From: Limnoperna fortunei
Taxonomy: Eukaryota > Mollusca > Bivalvia > Mytilida > Modiolidae
Assembly (NCBI GenBank): GCA_944474755.1
Contig: OX104122.1
Location: 11,914,641 to 11,978,640 of the forward strand
Reading direction: 5' to 3'
DNA length: 64,000 bases
A program made the translations under genes and the position numbers. Positions 47,701 to 50,815 of this stretch are shown here, one piece after another. Below the pieces are notes generated by a model. That model had not been told where the DNA came from and did not search any database. It saw only the letters and a program-made list of their open reading frames with translations. The stretch's first letter is position 1. The number at the start of each line of letters is the position of its first letter.

Positions 47701-49940
47701 AATCATGCGGCAATTCGTTCCATAATGTTGATCCTAAAAACACAAATGACTGTTTGTAAAATTCAGCTTTAGCCATTGGAATAAAAAGATTGCCAGCTAA
47801 AATGTTTTTCAATGCATATGGGTTATTTTTAGAGAGGTAGCTATTTTGTCCATGGCAAGTTTGTAATTTAGTCCTGAAGAGCTAATAAAATTTTACTATC
47901 ACCAATGGTAAGTGGAATTTCCTATGTTGGGTCAAGATATGCCAGTTTTTGTGCTTAAGGTTGAGGTTGGGTCAAGGTTTACCAGTTCTCCTGCTGAAGG
48001 TCAAGGTTTACTAGTTCTCCTGCTGAAGGTCAAGGTTTACTAGTTCTCCTGCTGAAGGTCAAGGTTTACTAGTTCTCCTGCTGAAGGTCAAGGTTTACCA
48101 GTTCTCCTGCTGAAGGTCAAGGTTTACTAGTTCTCCTGCTGAAGGTCAAGGTTTACTAGTTCTCCTGCTGAAAGTCAAGGTTTACTAGTTCTCCTGCTGA
48201 AGGTCAAGGTTTACTAGTTCTCTTGCTGAAGGTCAAGGTTTACTAGTTCTCCTGCAGAAGGTCAAGGTTTACTAGTTCTCCTGCTGAAGGTCAAGGTTTA
48301 CCAGTTCTCCTGCTGAAGGTACTAGTTCTCCTGCTGAAGGTCAAGGTTTACTAGTTCTCCTGCTGAAGGTCAAGGTTTACTAGTTCTCTTGCTGAAGGTC
48401 AAGGTTTACTAGTTCTCCTGCAGAAGGTCAAGGTTTACTAGTTCTCCTGCTGAAGGTCAAGGTTTACCAGTTCTCCTGCTGAAGGTACTAGTTCTCCTGC
48501 TGAAGGTCCATGTTTACCAGTTCTCCTGCTGAAGGTCAAGGTTTACTAGTTCTCCTGCTGAAGGCCAAGGTTTACTAGTTCTACTGCTGAAGGTCAAGGT
48601 TTACTAGTTCTGCTGAAGGTCAAGGTTTACCAGTTCTCCTGCTGAAGGTCAAGGTTTACTAGTTCTCCTGCTGAAGGTCAAGGTTTACCAGTTCTCCTGA
48701 TGAAGGTCAAGGTTTACCAGTTCTCCTGCTGAAGGTCAAGGTTTACCAGTTCTCCTGCTGAAGGTCAATGGTTTTCACCAGTGTCTTTCAACTCCAATTT
48801 GGAAACTGAATGGCCTGATACAGCTGACAAATTTCTAAAGTAAAGCATCAAACATATAAACTCCTGACATTAAGGAATCAATCAATCAATTAGACAAGCA
48901 AACAAGCATATACACAGATACTATATATATGTAGCTGATTGACTGATGGTGAACATTTTATTTCAGGTAATTCAGATGGGTCTTTTGGACTGGAAACTTC
49001 TTGTGTTATATCAAGTTTGATGGTCAGCAAAGGATTTTTGTGGGTGGGAACCAGTTCAGGTGTATTACTTGCATTCCCTCTGCCTCGTCTAAAAGATGGT
49101 GTCCCTATTATTAGTGGAAGACCATTTGTTTCATATCATGGTCACAATGGACCAATACAATTTCTTATACCCATTTACTGCGGGACAGTGAACTTGTGGC
49201 ATAAAGCAAGAGGATTGGATTATAGTATTAGTGATTTAAGACAGCAGCAAAGTATTAAGGAATCCAAAGCTGGAAAATTGCAGAGGCAAGATCCTAAACG
49301 TCACTCCGGTTCGGAAATTGATAAAGCTGTATCACAAATTTCTTTAGAAGGAGACTATGTAAAAATGACACAAAAACCTACACCACCAGAAACAAACATG
49401 AGATTAAAAGCTCCGGAAAATAGTTCAAGTGAACTCAAAACGGAAAACCGCTTATCTAGATCTGCTGATGATATAACAAAACTGGTGCCATCAAAATTTC
49501 CAGAAAGAAATGAACAGAGAGGAAAAACATTGAAATTTCCAACAAAATTAGCATCTCGTCCGAATGTAACAAAAACACTAAATCGCATGATGGGTGCAGG
49601 TGATGATGACGTTAATGAAGTATACAGTGACTTGATGAGGAACGAGTCATTGACGTCGCCAGTAAGACCTAACGTTGAAAAACAGACAAAATCATCATTT
49701 AGGAAGCCTTCGTTTGTTGGATTAATGCGAGGATCAAAGCTCCGTGATACAAAGCAAGCTTCGGTCAGAGTGTCTTCAGATGAACCCAGGTTACGTGCTC
49801 TTGATACATTATCCAAACGAGGCTGTAATTCTGTAATGATTGTGATGGGTGGAGATGGCTACATTGATTGGAGAAAGAAGTCGTCTGCTGGTTTGAAGAA
49901 TTTGGAAGCTGCATTAATTATTTGGCTTTATAAATTTTAA
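8628..49940 (+). CDS. ARHGEF10: ARHGEF10-family Rho guanine-nucleotide exchange factor, 5'-partial, 15 exons in window
   Basis: Joined exons: 8628-8705, 10875-11048, 13177-13293, 14436-14528, 17835-18044, 18928-19007, 20261-20409, 22950-23202, 24666-24751, 25962-26074, 27196-27458, 28288-28463, 29488-29630, 46580-46754, 48967-49940. All junctions are GT-AG and phases match throughout, giving 1027 residues and a stop. From memory, the order of blocks matches vertebrate ARHGEF10/ARHGEF10L almost without gaps: DH helix 1, the [10 protein letters not shown] signature, a PH-like stretch, then a propeller containing [16 protein letters not shown] and [11 protein letters not shown]. The family catalyses GDP-GTP exchange on RhoA-type GTPases at membranes and cytoskeleton. 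Invertebrates usually keep a single member, so 10 versus 10L cannot be separated here. The N-terminal region, start codon and promoter lie outside the window. Introns are swollen by minisatellites; intron 13 alone is about 17 kb. No transcript evidence is available to me. Confidence 0.93.
9010..9504 (+). repeat. Diverged duplicated intron segments
   Basis: Segments around 9015-9180, 9275-9440 and 9441-9500 share blocks such as CATATTAGGTGGGTCA, CTAGAAATTTTTACAAAAAA and GATGTTTCCAGA, as a degenerate tandem duplication. The exon 2 fragment copy at 9187-9275 lies between two of these blocks. Confidence 0.55.
9187..9275 (+). pseudogene. Partial copy of ARHGEF10 exon 2 in intron 1
   Basis: These 89 bases match the exon 2 segment from AGATCTTAGATATACATAAA to GGAGATATTTTT with one visible difference (C at 9245 where exon 2 has G, turning Trp to Cys). 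It has no acceptor at its left edge, and the reading frame runs into TAG about 10 bases beyond the copy. It is therefore a non-functional exon fragment. The near identity implies recent duplication or gene conversion. Confidence 0.85.
9505..10900 (+). repeat. 56-bp minisatellite made of the exon 2 acceptor (array C)
   Basis: About 21 units of 56 bp each consist of TTCTTTTTATTGTATTTTTCCAG followed by GAGTACAAAGGTCCCTGCCA and the rest of 33 exon-like bases. The last unit is the genuine 3' splice site and first codons of exon 2 (EYKGP). Units begin near 9520, 9756, 9812 and so on. The first and second are separated by a 176-bp insertion. Open reading frames here are repeat by-products: 56 is not a multiple of three, so each frame cycles through all three. 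Confidence 0.95.
9565..9740 (+). mobile_element. 176-bp tRNA-like mobile insertion in array C
   Basis: The insert has short inverted ends (TGTAAC / GTTACA) and a 4-bp flanking duplication ATTG (9561-9564, 9741-9744). Removing insert plus one ATTG restores the 56-bp spacing exactly. The interior contains TAGCTCACTTGGTTAGAG (box A-like, tRNA D-arm form) and GGGTTCAATCCCC (box B-like). It is a different tRNA-derived family from the main SINE here. I could not fold a complete tRNA, so it is not called as a tRNA gene. Confidence 0.75.
10875..11048 (+). CDS. ARHGEF10: ARHGEF10 exon 2: DH domain helices
   Basis: This 174-nt, phase 0-0 exon encodes 58 residues from [11 protein letters not shown] to [10 protein letters not shown]. 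The block [17 protein letters not shown] aligns with the ILHCHSMFQIAL block of vertebrate ARHGEF10L, and EKIGDIF is also conserved. The donor is GTATGT at 11049. The acceptor TATTTTCCAG ends at 10874 and is the last of about 21 near-identical copies of this splice site, because the adjoining intron carries a 56-bp array built from the acceptor plus the first 33 exon bases. An upstream acceptor cannot give an in-frame product: copies in the exon frame meet a TGA at 10794, and the nearest one (exon-like start 10822) is out of frame. Confidence 0.92.
11049..11582. repeat. Intron 2 start with an unclassified interspersed repeat
   Basis: From about 11104, the blocks ATCAACTCCTCCTACAG, CCCAGATCTCTGAAACTTCA and CATTTCAGACTTT recur in the same order at 58390-58770. 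They therefore belong to a dispersed repeat family whose class I cannot name. The ORFs on either strand are not convincing genes. Confidence 0.6.
11583..12981. mobile_element. Dispersed element with GTCTCGCCTGC inverted ends and an internal 146-bp array
   Basis: The ends are GTCTCGCCTGC (11583-11593) and GCAGGCGAGAC (12971-12981), an 11-bp perfect inverted repeat. The interior carries eight 146-bp tandem units from 11775 to about 12930, each with CACCTGACCTTGACCTCAAT and GTTTTTGGGTTACGACAGTT. A diverged relative lies at 19064-20103. No transposase ORF is seen. Element class is unknown. Confidence 0.75.
11775..12930. repeat. 146-bp tandem repeat inside the dispersed element
   Basis: The unit GACCTTGACC... 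starts at 11775, 11921, 12067 and so on every 146 bases. Copies 1-6 are almost identical. The last two diverge, suggesting growth from the left or centre. The relative at 19064 has the same unit in only about two to three diverged copies, so the expansion is specific to this copy. Confidence 0.9.
13177..13293 (+). CDS. ARHGEF10: ARHGEF10 exon 3: DH domain, middle helices
   Basis: The 117-nt, phase 0-0 exon encodes 39 residues beginning [21 protein letters not shown], matching the SFSKSMVLDVYSDYVNNF segment of vertebrate family members. The acceptor is TTTTTTTGTTGTAG and the donor is GTAAGG. Joining exon 2 (DIFTGF) to FSREMV reproduces the vertebrate spacing without a gap, which supports both boundaries. 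Confidence 0.92.
13446..13702 (+). mobile_element. tRNA-derived SINE with 5' leader
   Basis: The body shows GGCTCGGTGGCAGAGTGGTT AAGG (box A-like), GGTTCGAGTCTCA (box B-like), CTCCGGCTTCCTCCCTC and the tail GCTGAAAGTGGTGTTAAACA TCATTCAAACAAA. It is preceded by a roughly 45-bp leader (AATTTTGGGACATATTATAG ...) that also precedes the copy at 25575. Confidence 0.85.
13950..14335 (+). mobile_element. Palindrome-headed MITE-like element, copy 1
   Basis: An inverted repeat of about 65-70 bp per arm spans 13960-14110: AATTGGGCGGAGTGAATATC to CATCTGATTAAAC, mirrored by GTTTAATCTGATG to GCCCAATTGATTATCC. It is followed by a shared body (GATCAAAATTGTTTTCGTAA ... CACTCGGAAAATTCTATATT). The same element occurs in reverse orientation at 27932-28240. 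It is non-coding. Confidence 0.75.
14436..14528 (+). CDS. ARHGEF10: ARHGEF10 exon 4: DH signature helix
   Basis: The 93-nt, phase 0-0 exon carries [17 protein letters not shown], the diagnostic helix (CR3) of ARHGEF10-type DH domains. That helix contacts the switch regions of Rho GTPases in known structures. Acceptor ATTTGTAG, donor GTATGT. A 36-bp minisatellite starts about 40 bp beyond the donor but does not contain the exon edge. Confidence 0.94.
14570..17075. repeat. 36-bp minisatellite in intron 4 (array D)
   Basis: About 69 copies of a unit like GGAGTCTGACTTTGGGCAAG + GTGTGCTCGTCTCCAT. Both strands stay open over long stretches because 36 is a multiple of three and the unit lacks stops, giving spurious ORFs of up to 349 codons. 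A roughly 359-bp higher-order duplication is visible (the variant block with TTGGTGCGCAGTGTGCTCG at about 15191 and 15550). Confidence 0.95.
17076..17834. other. Rest of intron 4
   Basis: AT-rich unique sequence with a G-run of about 16 bases near 17694-17708. It ends in the exon 5 acceptor. I see no conserved coding or RNA feature. Confidence 0.55.
17835..18044 (+). CDS. ARHGEF10: ARHGEF10 exon 5: end of DH domain
   Basis: The 210-nt, phase 0-0 exon encodes 70 residues starting [20 protein letters not shown] and continuing [19 protein letters not shown]. This is nearly collinear with the DMLKNTPRGHPDR ... [21 protein letters not shown] stretch of ARHGEF10L. It is the last long DH helix leading to the PH-like region. 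Acceptor GTGTTTTCAG, donor GTAAGT. Confidence 0.94.
18409..18748 (+). mobile_element. Two adjacent SINE 3' portions
   Basis: Two head-to-tail SINE 3' parts (about 18422-18562 and 18580-18740) each run from CTCAACTCCAATCTTAA to a CATT(C/A)AAACAAA-type tail. TCTTCTTTGTGTA flanks them three times (about 18409, 18566 and 18741), consistent with target duplications from two successive insertions or a duplication of one. Neither keeps a full tRNA-like head. Confidence 0.75.
18928..19007 (+). CDS. ARHGEF10: ARHGEF10 exon 6: PH-like region
   Basis: The 80-nt exon starts in phase 0 and leaves two bases (AG) that join the G of exon 7 as an Arg codon. It encodes [20 protein letters not shown] and a short remainder, matching the strand pair SKERRVFLLNDMLVC of the family. 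Acceptor TTTTTTACAG, donor GTCAGT, a weaker match than its neighbours. It could be missed by automated gene finders because it is short and gives no long ORF. Confidence 0.88.
19064..20103. mobile_element. Diverged relative of the GTCTCGCCTGC element, with an inverted-repeat insert
   Basis: Left end GTCTCACCTGCGATGA, right end GAAGCAAGACATTTTTCTGTGT. The interior has CACCTGACCTTGACC and GTTTTTGGGTTACGACAGTT as in 11583-12981, but only two to three diverged units. A separate segment (19133-19390) has two direct copies and one inverted copy of a block containing TGTATTGTATTTGAAGATTT and GCTGGCAT. Confidence 0.65.
19133..19390. repeat. Direct plus inverted repeat, hairpin-forming
   Basis: GGAGATAACTGTATTGTATT ... 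GATTTGATGGTCGGAAA appears near 19135 and 19217 in direct orientation. It appears as the reverse complement at 19327-19390 (TTTCCGACAATCAAATCA ... ACAGTTATCTCC). Arms are about 62 bp. It probably derives from another MITE. Confidence 0.7.
20261..20409 (+). CDS. ARHGEF10: ARHGEF10 exon 7: PH-like region, continued
   Basis: This 149-nt exon (1 + 49 codons + 1) encodes [20 protein letters not shown] and onward to [19 protein letters not shown] fits the family's YVVKWNTALPQVQVV strand. The acceptor is ATGTTTCCAG. The donor GTTGAC at 20410 is non-canonical after GT, but it is the only one that leaves the single G needed to form GAA with exon 8 before the in-frame TGA at 20412. Confidence 0.85.
20460..21415. 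repeat. 82-bp minisatellite in intron 7 (array E)
   Basis: About 11-12 copies of a unit containing CCCAGGGGGTGGATAGGGAG and GCCTGACTTAGGACCATAGT, with starts every 82 bases (for example 20866, 20948, 21030, 21112). It begins about 50 bp beyond the exon 7 donor and does not include exon bases. Minus-strand ORFs (GWPP- and SLSTPWA-type repeats) are by-products. Confidence 0.93.
21416..22949. other. Rest of intron 7: one MITE, otherwise unique
   Basis: The stretch contains the hAT-like MITE at 21952-22557. The remainder is AT-rich unique DNA with no recognisable gene, ending in the exon 8 acceptor (TTTGTTTTTCAG). Confidence 0.6.
21952..22557. mobile_element. hAT-like MITE with 5-bp target duplication
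   Basis: Ends CAGGGCTCGACAGTAAC and GTTATTGTAGAGGCCTG form an imperfect 17-bp inverted repeat. They are flanked by AATAT on both sides (21947-21951, 22558-22562). Subterminal regions repeat a CGGACAAGTG-type motif in both orientations. No transposase is encoded in the 606 bp. CAGG-type ends with a short duplication are typical of hAT relatives. Confidence 0.8.
22950..23202 (+). CDS. ARHGEF10: ARHGEF10 exon 8: helical segment after PH-like region
   Basis: The 253-nt exon begins with AA completing a Glu codon and ends with AG of an Arg codon. It encodes [20 protein letters not shown] and [20 protein letters not shown], which match [28 protein letters not shown] of ARHGEF10L. It then runs to a variable HTNNTNNR tail. 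The donor is GTATTA. The last 48 exon bases plus 76 intron bases are repeated about four times downstream (23155-23645), so the donor is also repeated. Confidence 0.92.
23155..23645 (+). repeat. 124-bp repeat containing the exon 8 end and donor (array F)
   Basis: Four copies start with GAACAGCTGTATGGTTGTTG at 23155, 23279, 23403 and 23527. The first is the genuine end of exon 8 with its donor; the others lie in the intron. Each has 48 exon-derived bases, the donor CAACAG|GTATTAC (lost in copy 4, which reads CAATTGGTATTAC) and 76 intron bases. Copies 2-3 are almost identical to copy 1; copy 4 has diverged. Confidence 0.93.
23646..24665. other. Rest of intron 8
   Basis: AT-rich unique sequence with one SINE (24119-24374). 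Nothing else is recognised before the exon 9 acceptor. Confidence 0.55.
24119..24374 (+). mobile_element. tRNA-derived SINE
   Basis: It has head GGTCCTCAGTGGCTGAGTAG TTAGG, central GATTGACAAGGATTGCC, CTCCGGCTTCCTTCCCC, and tail GCTGAAAGTGGCATTAAACC CCATTCAAACAAAC. The box B region (GATGTTCGAGCCTAA) is shortened relative to other copies. Confidence 0.8.
24666..24751 (+). CDS. ARHGEF10: ARHGEF10 exon 9: linker before the propeller
   Basis: The 86-nt exon (1 + 28 codons + 1) encodes [20 protein letters not shown] and DFLLAKLAL. This fits the family stretch ending KISWVNRLHLAKIGL, a tryptophan-containing helix leading out of the PH-like region. Acceptor TTATTTCAG, donor GTAATA. Confidence 0.88.
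24752..25961. other. Intron 9
   Basis: It holds a short SINE fragment (about 24864-24913, TTCCCCAATAAAAACTGGAT), unique AT-rich DNA with chance ORFs at 25061-25312, and a full SINE (25575-25892). No other feature is seen. Confidence 0.55.
25575..25892 (+). mobile_element. tRNA-derived SINE with 5' leader, second copy
   Basis: Leader AATTTTGGGACATATTATAG CATAACTTTCAAAAGATAAT TTGGG is the same as in front of the 13446 copy. Then GGACTCGATTGCTGAGTGGT TAAGG, GCGGGTTAGAGCCTCA, and a tail ending CATTCAGACAAAAAATAAAA. It lies just upstream of exon 10. Confidence 0.82.
25962..26074 (+). CDS. ARHGEF10: ARHGEF10 exon 10: linker region
   Basis: The 113-nt exon (2 + 37 codons) encodes [20 protein letters not shown] and then [18 protein letters not shown]. 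It is poorly conserved apart from its position, which corresponds to the acidic linker before the propeller in vertebrate proteins. It is supported by a strong acceptor (TTTTGTTTTTCAG), a good donor (GTAAAG) and phase agreement on both sides. The exact extent is less certain than for the DH exons. Confidence 0.8.
26650..27070 (+). mobile_element. SINE interrupted by another SINE
   Basis: The outer plus-strand copy has its head at about 26650 (GGGCCTCGATGGCCCGTATG ATTAAGGTTG). It resumes at 26896 and continues through CTACTATTGATCATGTGGTC to a CATTCAAACAAACAAACA-like tail. The break is occupied by a minus-strand copy flanked by the 12-bp duplication AAGGTTGTTTGT (26674-26685, 26896-26907). Confidence 0.88.
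26686..26895 (-). mobile_element. Nested SINE
   Basis: The minus-strand copy (GGCCTTGGTGGCCGAGTGGT TAAGG head when reverse-complemented) lies inside the SINE above, between two copies of AAGGTTGTTTGT. Its 3' part is shortened (the GCTGAAAGTGG motif is absent). Confidence 0.85.
27196..27458 (+). CDS. ARHGEF10: ARHGEF10 exon 11: first propeller blades
   Basis: The 263-nt exon starts in phase 0 and ends with two bases (GA). It encodes [13 protein letters not shown], then [26 protein letters not shown] and VIAVEIVPG, the repeated strand pattern of the family's WD40-like propeller. It ends at [11 protein letters not shown]. The initial ATG is codon 1 of the exon, not a start site. Acceptor TTTCAATTTAG, donor GTAAGG. 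Confidence 0.88.
27504..27730 (+). mobile_element. Degenerate SINE
   Basis: GGGCCTCTGTGGCCAACCAT, CTCAACTCCAACTTTAATGG and the tail GCTGAAGAATTGCTGAAAGT GGCTTAAAACAAACAAACAA fit the family, with more substitutions and a damaged head. Confidence 0.75.
27932..28240 (-). mobile_element. Palindrome-type MITE-like element, copy 2 (opposite orientation)
   Basis: The reverse complement matches 13950-14335: AATTTTCCGAGTGACAGAAA, AAATTTTACGAAAACAATTT, TGATCATATTTTGGATATTC and CCGCCCAATTAATTATCCTA are shared. One palindrome arm is mostly lost, leaving about 309 bp. Confidence 0.75.
28288..28463 (+). CDS. ARHGEF10: ARHGEF10 exon 12: propeller blades
   Basis: The 176-nt exon (1 + 58 codons + 1) encodes [12 protein letters not shown], then [20 protein letters not shown] and [16 protein letters not shown]. 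The [12 protein letters not shown] strand pair is typical of propeller blades and parallels LLAGLQDGTLAAY in ARHGEF10L. Acceptor ATTTCAG at 28281-28287, donor GTATGG. Confidence 0.88.
28464..29487. other. Intron 12
   Basis: A pure T-run near 28744-28758, a truncated minus-strand SINE (28809-28938), then unique sequence to the exon 13 acceptor. ORFs across 28265-28799 combine exon 12 with intron read-through. Confidence 0.55.
28809..28938 (-). mobile_element. Truncated SINE
   Basis: GTTTGTTTGTTTGAACGCCA CTTTCAGCAATATTTCAGCT and GGAGGAAGCCGGAGTACC mark the 3' half of the family on the minus strand. The tRNA-like head is absent. Confidence 0.78.
29488..29630 (+). CDS. ARHGEF10: ARHGEF10 exon 13: propeller blade; donor lies at the head of a 48-bp array
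   Basis: The 143-nt exon (2 + 47 codons) encodes [20 protein letters not shown] and [20 protein letters not shown], ending PVEESCYL. It matches the WDLESP ... LLSLEDAVWASCG segment of ARHGEF10L. Joined to exon 14 ([17 protein letters not shown]), the spacing to SHMV equals that in the human protein. That supports the first GTATGT (29631) as the ancestral donor. The last 15 exon bases (ESCYL) and this donor are repeated about 65 times downstream. The 48-bp period keeps frame, so use of any of roughly the first nine donors would add 16-residue repeats without a stop. Confidence 0.9.
29616..32765 (+). repeat. 48-bp minisatellite containing the exon 13 end and donor (array G)
   Basis: About 65 copies of GAGTCCTGTTACCTG followed by GTATGTTCTAATGTCTCTGG GTGGGGCCCACAG. 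The first 15 bases are the last five codons of exon 13 (ESCYL). GTATGT is its donor. CTAAT resembles a branch point, and CCCACAG is acceptor-like. Thus each unit forms a potential 15-nt, phase 0-0 microexon with its own signals. The period preserves frame, giving an open [16 protein letters not shown] repeat of up to 481 codons (31424-32869). Frame-shifting variants near 30047, 30180, 30424 and elsewhere break it into blocks. Confidence 0.96.
32766..34262. other. Intron 13, unique part
   Basis: The array ends and unique AT-rich DNA follows, with a G-run (about 33818-33834) and a degenerate start of the next array (GTGGGCACTTCAT and TTATCCACATTGG occurring twice to three times, 34150-34260). 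No gene is seen. Confidence 0.55.
34263..37220. repeat. 48-bp minisatellite, second type (array H)
   Basis: About 62 copies of a unit like GTATACAAGCTACAAGTTTT + GCCCACCATGTACCAATGAGTGGGCAGA. It shows no similarity to any exon of the gene. Variants (AAGTTTAGC, AAGTGTTGC, GGATGAGTGG) recur in blocks, for example a block of ten units repeated at about 36231 and 36711. Single-base indels cycle the reading frame, so ORFs on both strands are artefacts. Confidence 0.95.
37221..38137. other. Intron 13, unique AT-rich part
   Basis: I see no repeats, coding similarity or RNA features in this stretch between two arrays. Confidence 0.5.
40120..42807. mobile_element. 2.7-kb non-autonomous transposon with 28-bp terminal inverted repeats
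   Basis: Ends are TACACCCCCTGAAACGTAAA + ACGTTCCC and its perfect reverse complement. Subterminal zones on both sides are rich in CGTTCG/TTCGTCCG motifs. The interior is AT-rich and holds an internal 53-bp tandem array. No transposase frame is visible. The outer TA at each end suggests a TA target, as in Tc1/mariner-type elements, with terminal bases CACCCC. The element sits inside array I, so it inserted after the array formed. Confidence 0.85.
40830..42060. repeat. 53-bp tandem repeat inside the TIR element
   Basis: About 22 diverged units of GGTCTCAGGAGTGATTTTAT + ATGTGTAATATGGTTTTTAATTGTATCGCAAA. Divergence is greater than in the flanking array, implying an older, internally expanded element. 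Confidence 0.88.
46580..46754 (+). CDS. ARHGEF10: ARHGEF10 exon 14: propeller blade
   Basis: The 175-nt exon (58 codons + 1) encodes [40 protein letters not shown] and [18 protein letters not shown]. This is nearly collinear with [36 protein letters not shown] of ARHGEF10L. Acceptor GCTTTCATTAG, donor GTAAGT. The exon's 3' end and donor are the template of the 34-bp array that follows. Confidence 0.94.
46731..47455 (+). repeat. 34-bp minisatellite containing the exon 14 end and donor (array J)
   Basis: About 20 units of CTCTGTTAATAATCTGGTCC ATG|GTAAGTTTGTA. The first copy is the real end of exon 14 (codons for SVNNLVH plus one base) and its GTAAGT donor. Later copies keep CCATGGTAAGTTTG while the upstream half drifts to TTAACAATCTAGTCC and units vary from about 28 to 34 bases. 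An in-frame stop at 46772-46774 follows the real donor, so use of later donors would truncate the protein. Confidence 0.94.
47500..47830 (-). mobile_element. LINE 3'-end fragment
   Basis: The minus strand (47812-47618) encodes 64 residues including [20 protein letters not shown] and [10 protein letters not shown]. The SFxxxGxxLWNxLPxxL...FKxxxKxYL pattern is the usual C-terminus of non-LTR retrotransposon reverse-transcriptase proteins (CR1/RTE-like). Only this tail is present, so it is a 5'-truncated copy. The family cannot be assigned from so little. Confidence 0.7.
47965..48770 (+). repeat. 29-bp minisatellite derived from a SINE segment (array K)
   Basis: About 28 units of GGTCAAGGTTTACTAGTTCT CCTGCTGAA. 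The unit resembles the SINE's central part (GCCAGTTTTCCTACCGAAGG TC...). The array is followed directly by a SINE tail at 48770-48862 (ACTCCAATTTGGAAACTGAA, CAGCTGACAAATTTCTAAAG). It seems to have grown inside an inserted SINE. Confidence 0.85.
48770..48862 (+). mobile_element. SINE tail remnant after array K
   Basis: TTTTCACCAGTGTCTTTCAA, GAAACTGAATGGCCTGATAC AGCTGACAAATT and AAGCATCAAACATATAAAC parallel TTTTCTC...GAAACTGGATGCCATGATAT AGCTGAAAAATT and TTAAACATCATTCAAAC of full copies, with many changes. Confidence 0.6.
48967..49940 (+). CDS. ARHGEF10: ARHGEF10 exon 15: last propeller blade, variable insert, C-terminus and stop
   Basis: This 974-nt terminal coding exon ends in TAA. It opens with [20 protein letters not shown] and [20 protein letters not shown], then [12 protein letters not shown]. 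That matches [20 protein letters not shown] and GHCGPVAFLA of ARHGEF10L. A polar, Ser/Lys-rich insert of about 200 residues follows, containing RLSRSADDI and [12 protein letters not shown]; the vertebrate proteins also have a variable insert here containing a YEM-type motif. The end, [13 protein letters not shown] ... IIWLYKF, matches the closing IISGGQGYRNF ... LLIWQV strand that seals the propeller. Acceptor ATTTTATTTCAG; preceding phase is one base (G). Confidence 0.93.
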
Positions 49941-50810
49941 ATACTTTATTTTTATGGATGGTATTTTTGATACAGTATTTTTATGAACTATAGTCTGTTA
50001 ATTTTCATTGTAAGATACCAAGAGAAAATTGACATTTTCTTGTGGGGGTTATTCTAATTTATTTCGTGATCAACAAAATTAGACAAATGAAAAGTTTTGA
50101 GATTAATAGCAATAATTACCACAAACAAATTAGTCTTTATAGTCCCAATGCAAACGTTTTGACAAGCAGATCACACAAATAACCCTCAATGAGGATAACC
50201 ACGGTTACAATAATTAGAAATGCATTACTGTTAAATAGTATTGACCTATGGTCCAAAGAATTGTTTGTTTATTCCTGTTCCAATGCATTTTGCATAAATC
50301 ATTTTGTGAACGGAAATTGAAAAGTGTTGGTGAAATTTAATTTATAGCTTAGACTATATATCAGATTAATAAGGCAATGTATGGTTTGTTTGTGGAATAT
50401 CTTGTGATTTTAGCTTTTCTTACGCATCAGTTGTTCACTTTGTGGTCTCGCTCATCTTTGTATTTTTTATCATGTTTTCATAACGTCGCAAAACTTGTTC
50501 CCAGAGACCACAATAGACATATCTGTACATTGTTCTGGGTCCTTTTTTTAATTAAAAATTGGCTTATGACAAGCATTATCCTTGTTCAAACCATTCAACA
50601 TGTGAAACAAATGAAACCACTTTTTGCAGACTGAAGAAAGAATTTGTTCATTTATTTAACATGTTTAAGGGATTACCTATTAAAGTTGTTACTCAAAATG
50701 GCCTGAAATATACTAAGAAACACAAAGAAGATCCTAAATCTAATAAATAAAATTAAATTTGATGTGCACTAAGTGTTCTTGTACATGTAATGGCTTCAGG
50801 ACACGAATGT
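49941..50810. other. ARHGEF10 3' UTR and flank
   Basis: AT-rich sequence after the stop. AATAAA hexamers occur at about 50742-50750 (TAATAAATAAAATT) and may serve as polyadenylation signals, but others lie further on and no GT-rich element singles one out. Short ORFs here (50377-50750) look fortuitous. Confidence 0.4.
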
Positions 50811-50815
50811 TCTAA

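Noticed and set aside
49355..49816. Minus-strand 153-codon ORF opposite exon 15
   Set aside because: It is a shadow of the well-supported sense exon.
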